Assembly: GCA_903876615.1 (NCBI GenBank)
Contig: CAIRAS010000050.1
Span: forward strand, 1 to 17,274
Source: an uncultured Holophagaceae bacterium
GTDB lineage: Bacteria; Acidobacteriota; Holophagae; Holophagales; Holophagaceae
Length of the DNA stretch: 17,274 bases
Direction: 5' to 3'
In this document: positions 14,532 through 17,274 of the stretch, one piece after another
Numbering within the stretch: the first letter of the stretch is position 1
How the letters are laid out: every line of letters starts with the position of its first letter
Notes under the pieces: generated by a model
What the model saw: only the letters and a program-made list of their open reading frames with translations
Told to the model about the DNA's origin: nothing
Database searches by the model: none
Program-made: the position numbers and the translations under genes

Positions 14532-15118
14532 GTTCGGCGCTCTCCCTCCCTGCGGGCGGCGGCTTCACGGCGCCAGAGGACCCCACCCCCGAGTACTGGA
14601 TGGCCCAGCTCAAGGCCGGCCGGGAGGAAGCTCTCGCCCACCTCATGGCCCGGTTCGAGCGACCCCTTTTCGCCTTTCTGCACCGGCGGCTCCAGGGCGA
14701 GGCCGGGGTCGTGCAGGAGCTCGCTCAGGAGGTTTTTCTTAAGTGCCTCCAGCATTGTCAACGTTTTGAAGAGGGTCGGCCGGTGGCTGCCTGGCTTTTT
14801 ACATTGGCGGCTAATGCAGCGACGGACCACCTGCGTAGAAGAGGACGAGAGGTATCCCCTCCCGAGACCTTTGACGCACCTGATCCCCACCAAGCCTCAC
14901 CCTGGGAATCCGTGGACCAAAGCCGGCGACTTCAGGCTCTGCGCGGAGCCCTGGAGGGCCTGACCCCCCGCCAGCGGGCCATGGTGACCGCCTACTACGT
15001 GCATGAGCATCCCGTGAAGCGGATCGCCCAGGAGCTCGGGTGCGCCGAGGGGACCGTGAAAGCCACCCTGTTCCAGAGCCTCCAGAAACTTCGCAAGAAC
15101 CTTGGACCCCAGCCATGA
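14528..15118 (+). CDS. ECF-type RNA polymerase sigma factor
   Basis: The 196-residue product has the two-domain ECF structure. The sigma-2 domain spans about 35-107 (ARFERPLFAFLHRRL, VQELAQEVFLKCLQH, then AAWLFTLAANAATDHLRRRGRE). A linker of about 30 residues rich in Pro/Asp follows, then the sigma-4 domain (137-192; LTPRQRAMVTAYYVHEHPVKRIAQEL, with the recognition helix around CAEGTVKATLFQSLQKLR). It directs polymerase to a small stress regulon, possibly including its own operon. It overlaps the preceding gene by ATGA and overlaps the next gene, a probable anti-sigma, in the same way. Codons 69-137 are strikingly A/T-ending compared with both flanks, although the protein stays in register with the family. 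Confidence 0.93.
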   Translation: MSSALSLPAGGGFTAPEDPTPEYWMAQLKAGREEALAHLMARFERPLFAFLHRRLQGEAGVVQELAQEVFLKCLQHCQRFEEGRPVAAWLFTLAANAATDHLRRRGREVSPPETFDAPDPHQASPWESVDQSRRLQALRGALEGLTPRQRAMVTAYYVHEHPVKRIAQELGCAEGTVKATLFQSLQKLRKNLGPQP

Positions 15119-15807
15119 CCGCCCCCTCCGACTCCCAGCGCGCCAACGCCAGTCCCTTGGACGAGGCCCGGCTGTACGAGCTCCTTGAGCAGCCCGAGCT
15201 CTGGCCCGAGGATTCCGCGGCCCAGGCGGAGCTGGCGGACCTGCTGGAACTCCACCTGGCCCTGACTTGCCATGGCGCGGACCTGGCGGCCGAGCTGGCG
15301 CCGCCCCCCCGGGCCCGCTGGACGGGTTCCTGGAGCCTCGCCGCCGCCGCCGTCCTGCTGGTGGCCCTCCTCCCCGCCGCCTTCACGGTCCAACGAATCC
15401 AGTCCATCCGGGCCCAGGCCCGGGATACCGCCCGCCTCGAGTCCCTGGCCCAGAAGCGGACCCAGGACCGCGCCTGGATCGCCTTCTTCCGCCAGAGCAC
15501 CACCCTCCTCCAGGACTTCGAGCAGAACCCAAACCTGTGCCGGAAGGGCGAGGAGGACCGTCGCCAGGAGCGCGAGATGGCCCTGACGCTGCTGGAGGCC
15601 AGCCACCAGCTCGCCGCCCAAGGCGCACCCCTCCAGGAGGCAGAAGTGATCCGCGCCAGCCTCCACGCCTGGCTCTCGGAGGTTGTCTTCGAAGACAACT
15701 GCCTACCCGTGGAACGGGCCCAGGCCCTGCGCCAGTGGGCCGCGGCCCACAACCTTGAGACCGAGTCCGAGCGCATGGAACGCCGCCTCCGGGGAGACGG
15801 CGCATGA
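15115..15807 (+). CDS. Single-pass membrane protein, probable anti-sigma factor
   Basis: The 230-residue product has an N-terminal segment of about 70 residues with helices (LDEARLYELLEQPELW), a hydrophobic segment at about 72-93 (SWSLAAAAVLLVALLPAAFTV) and a charged, helical C-terminal part. Two cysteines there (C142, C196) could form a disulfide if that part is periplasmic. Position directly after the ECF sigma gene, coupled through ATGA (15115-15118), and the cytoplasmic-segment/one-helix/external-domain layout are typical of membrane anti-sigmas. The zinc-binding H-x3-C-x2-C motif is absent: residues 47-52 read HLALTC. I saw no clear sigma-binding domain signature. Start ATG 15115 is favoured over 15040, which would overlap the sigma gene by 79 bases. 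Confidence 0.75.
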   Translation: MTAPSDSQRANASPLDEARLYELLEQPELWPEDSAAQAELADLLELHLALTCHGADLAAELAPPPRARWTGSWSLAAAAVLLVALLPAAFTVQRIQSIRAQARDTARLESLAQKRTQDRAWIAFFRQSTTLLQDFEQNPNLCRKGEEDRRQEREMALTLLEASHQLAAQGAPLQEAEVIRASLHAWLSEVVFEDNCLPVERAQALRQWAAAHNLETESERMERRLRGDGA

Positions 15808-16616
15808 TGCCAGTCTTCCTGCTGGTGGTTCCGGCGGTGGTGGAGATTGCGGCGCCGGAGCCCGCCCTCGCCGTCGCCCCCGAGAACCATGCTGAGCACC
15901 TGTTCCTGCAGGGCCGGGACCTGCGCTATGCCCAGCGCTGGTACGAGGCGGCGCAGGCCTACCGGACCCTGCTGCGTGAGTTCCCCGCCTCCACCAGGGC
16001 CGCCGACGCGCGCTACTGGCTGGCCGCCAGCCTGGAGCAGGACCGGCGGTGGGATGAGGCCATCGACGCCTACACGGAGTTCCTGGCGCGGCACCCCGAC
16101 CAGCGCATGCTCGGCAAGGAGGCCCGGCTCAACCGCGTGCGGTGCTGGGGCATCCGCCAGTGGGACAACCCCGCCGCCACCCCCGGGCTGGTCAGCGCCC
16201 TTGCGGACGAGCGTGAGGAGGTCCGCGTCGCCGCGGCTCTGCAGCTCGCCAAGCGCCGGGACAGCCGGGCCGTGCCGGTGCTGCAGGCCGGGCTGAACGC
16301 AAGCGTCTCCTCCGAGGCCTGCCGCCTGGCCCTCCTCGGCATGGGCGCCCAGCCCCAGGCCGCCGGTCCCGCCCAGGGCCGCTTCCTGGTGGTGCGCATC
16401 AAGGAGCGCGACAAGCCCGAGGTCCTCACGGTACGCCTGGCCCTGGGCCTCGCCCGGGCCGTGGGCGGCTACCTCTCGGACGAGCAGCTACGCCAGGCCA
16501 AGGGCAAGGGCGTCGACCTCGACCGGATCATGGACCAGGCGCTGAACGCCCCCAAGGGGACCGAGCTGTTCAGCCTGGACGACAGCAAGAGCACCGTGAC
16601 AGTGACGGTCGAATAG
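15804..16616 (+). CDS. Exported TPR-HEAT repeat protein
   Basis: The 270-residue product begins with a signal-peptide-like stretch (MMPVFLLVVPAVVEIAAP, with a possible cleavage after ALA at about 23). TPR units follow at about 31-62 and 68-99 (RYAQRWYEAAQAYRTLLREFP; DRRWDEAIDAYTEFLARHP), resembling the CpoB/YbgF TPR style. A HEAT-like repeat comes next (125-180; VSALADEREEVRVAAALQLAK). The C-terminal domain (193-270) has strand-helix-strand character with a G-V-D-L-D-R-I motif and ends TVTVTVE. ATG 15804 overlaps the stop of the preceding gene (ATGA) and has GGGGAG at 7 bases. It is the last gene of the sigma operon and probably acts in the periplasm with the anti-sigma or the lipoprotein. 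The exact function is unknown. Confidence 0.82.
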   Translation: MMPVFLLVVPAVVEIAAPEPALAVAPENHAEHLFLQGRDLRYAQRWYEAAQAYRTLLREFPASTRAADARYWLAASLEQDRRWDEAIDAYTEFLARHPDQRMLGKEARLNRVRCWGIRQWDNPAATPGLVSALADEREEVRVAAALQLAKRRDSRAVPVLQAGLNASVSSEACRLALLGMGAQPQAAGPAQGRFLVVRIKERDKPEVLTVRLALGLARAVGGYLSDEQLRQAKGKGVDLDRIMDQALNAPKGTELFSLDDSKSTVTVTVE

Positions 16617-16653
16617 CCGGAAGCCGCGAAGAGGCTCTAAGCTGGAGTCGAAC

Positions 16654-17274
16654 ATGTCCCGACTCCTGCGCTTCTTCAAAGATCACCTCCGCACCCACGC
16701 GCCCACCATCGCGGGGGCATCGCTGCTGCTCCTCCTGGCTGGGCTGTGCCAGGGGGCGCTGATTGCCTCCATCAAGTTCGTCTTCGATGACGGCAAGGTC
16801 CATGTCCTGCCCGCCGGGCAGCAGGGCCTCTTCGTCCAGCTGGAGCACCTGCGCGCCTGGGCCCTCTCCCGCCTGCCCGAGGCGTCGGCCCTGCGCAGCA
16901 GTGGCCTGCTGGTCCCGCTGGTGCTGGTCTCCCTCTTCACCATGAAGGGGCTATTCACCTATTCCGGCACCCTGCTCATGGTCCGCAGCGGCATCCGGGC
17001 CACCCAGGCCCTCCGTGAGCGGCTCTTCGCCCACTTCCTCGCCCAGGAGCCCGCCTTCTTCCAGAAGCACCCGGTCGGCGAGCTGATCACCCGCAGCATC
17101 AGCGACGTGGGCGCCGTGCAGGGCATCGCCAGCAACCAGCTGGCCGAGGCGGTGCGCGAGGTCTGCGTGGCGGTCACCATGCTGGCCACGGTCCTCTACA
17201 TGGACTGGCAGCTGAGCCTCACCCTGTTCCTGGCCGGCCCCCTGGTGATCTACCCGGTGAAGCGGCTGAGCCAG
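16654..17274 (+). CDS. ABC exporter, transmembrane half (MsbA/lipid or multidrug type), 3' end outside the window
   Basis: The first 207 codons are visible and no stop is reached. The N-terminus (MSRLLRFFKDHL) precedes a membrane helix (about 19-42, IAGASLLLLLAGLCQGALIASIKF), then a periplasmic loop and further helices (about 86-110, and 168-200). The intracellular coupling region FFQKHPVGELITRSISDVGAVQ is characteristic of ABC exporter membrane domains (family F-F-x-x-x-x-x-G-E-L-x-x-R-x-x-x-D). The nucleotide-binding domain must lie beyond 17274. MsbA-like exporters flip lipid A core or export drugs; the substrate cannot be told here. ATG 16654 has GGAG at 6 bases. The 37-base gap after the TPR-HEAT gene shows only a weak 4-base inverted repeat. 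Confidence 0.88.
   Translation, partial: MSRLLRFFKDHLRTHAPTIAGASLLLLLAGLCQGALIASIKFVFDDGKVHVLPAGQQGLFVQLEHLRAWALSRLPEASALRSSGLLVPLVLVSLFTMKGLFTYSGTLLMVRSGIRATQALRERLFAHFLAQEPAFFQKHPVGELITRSISDVGAVQGIASNQLAEAVREVCVAVTMLATVLYMDWQLSLTLFLAGPLVIYPVKRLSQ

Noticed and set aside
14766..14963. Alternative frame inside the low-GC3 patch, suggesting a frameshift in the sigma gene
   Set aside because: The main frame keeps recognisable sigma-2 residues through the patch and continues into a good sigma-4 domain, so no shift is required.

Overview
The window looks like ordinary chromosomal DNA of a flagellated, high-G+C bacterium (roughly two thirds G+C by eye). Genes are densely packed, start codons are mixed (ATG, GTG, TTG) and many stop/start codons overlap. 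The mix of a flagellin-flaG-fliD-fliS block, a PATAN-TPR protein, a Hanks-type Ser/Thr kinase with a membrane segment and an ECF sigma operon with TPR/HEAT products would suit Acidobacteriota (Geothrix/Holophaga-like) or a former deltaproteobacterial lineage. That placement is inference; there is no rRNA or other marker. I saw no tRNA, rRNA, CRISPR array, insertion sequence or prophage gene.

Left part (1-1690). A divergent TrpC-like TIM-barrel gene runs leftwards off the edge. It lacks both catalytic lysines of indole-glycerol-phosphate synthase. A standard uracil phosphoribosyltransferase gene (upp) runs rightwards and abuts the flagellar cluster stop-to-stop.

Flagellar filament operon (5488 down to 1691, minus strand): flagellin, flaG, fliD (cap), fliS (flagellin chaperone) and a small FliT-like gene. 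The flagellin has a sigma-28-type promoter, a structured leader with CsrA-like GGA motifs and a strong hairpin before flaG. A glycosyltransferase-TPR gene is divergent from flagellin across an overlapping promoter region and is a candidate flagellin-modifying enzyme.

Middle (6959-13471). A PATAN/DUF4388-TPR protein is divergent from a transmembrane Ser/Thr kinase. The kinase gene overlaps rnc (RNase III). After it come a HisA-like barrel with a changed catalytic residue, starting at TTG, and a 594-residue alpha-helical repeat protein of unknown function. All four run on the plus strand with little or no spacing.

Right part (13521-16616). A four-gene chain is linked by ATGA overlaps: exported/lipoprotein-like protein, ECF sigma factor, single-pass membrane protein (probable anti-sigma), and exported TPR-HEAT protein. 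The sigma gene contains a sharply bounded patch of A/T-ending codons. The window ends inside an MsbA-like ABC exporter gene. No gene-free stretch exceeds about 230 bases.
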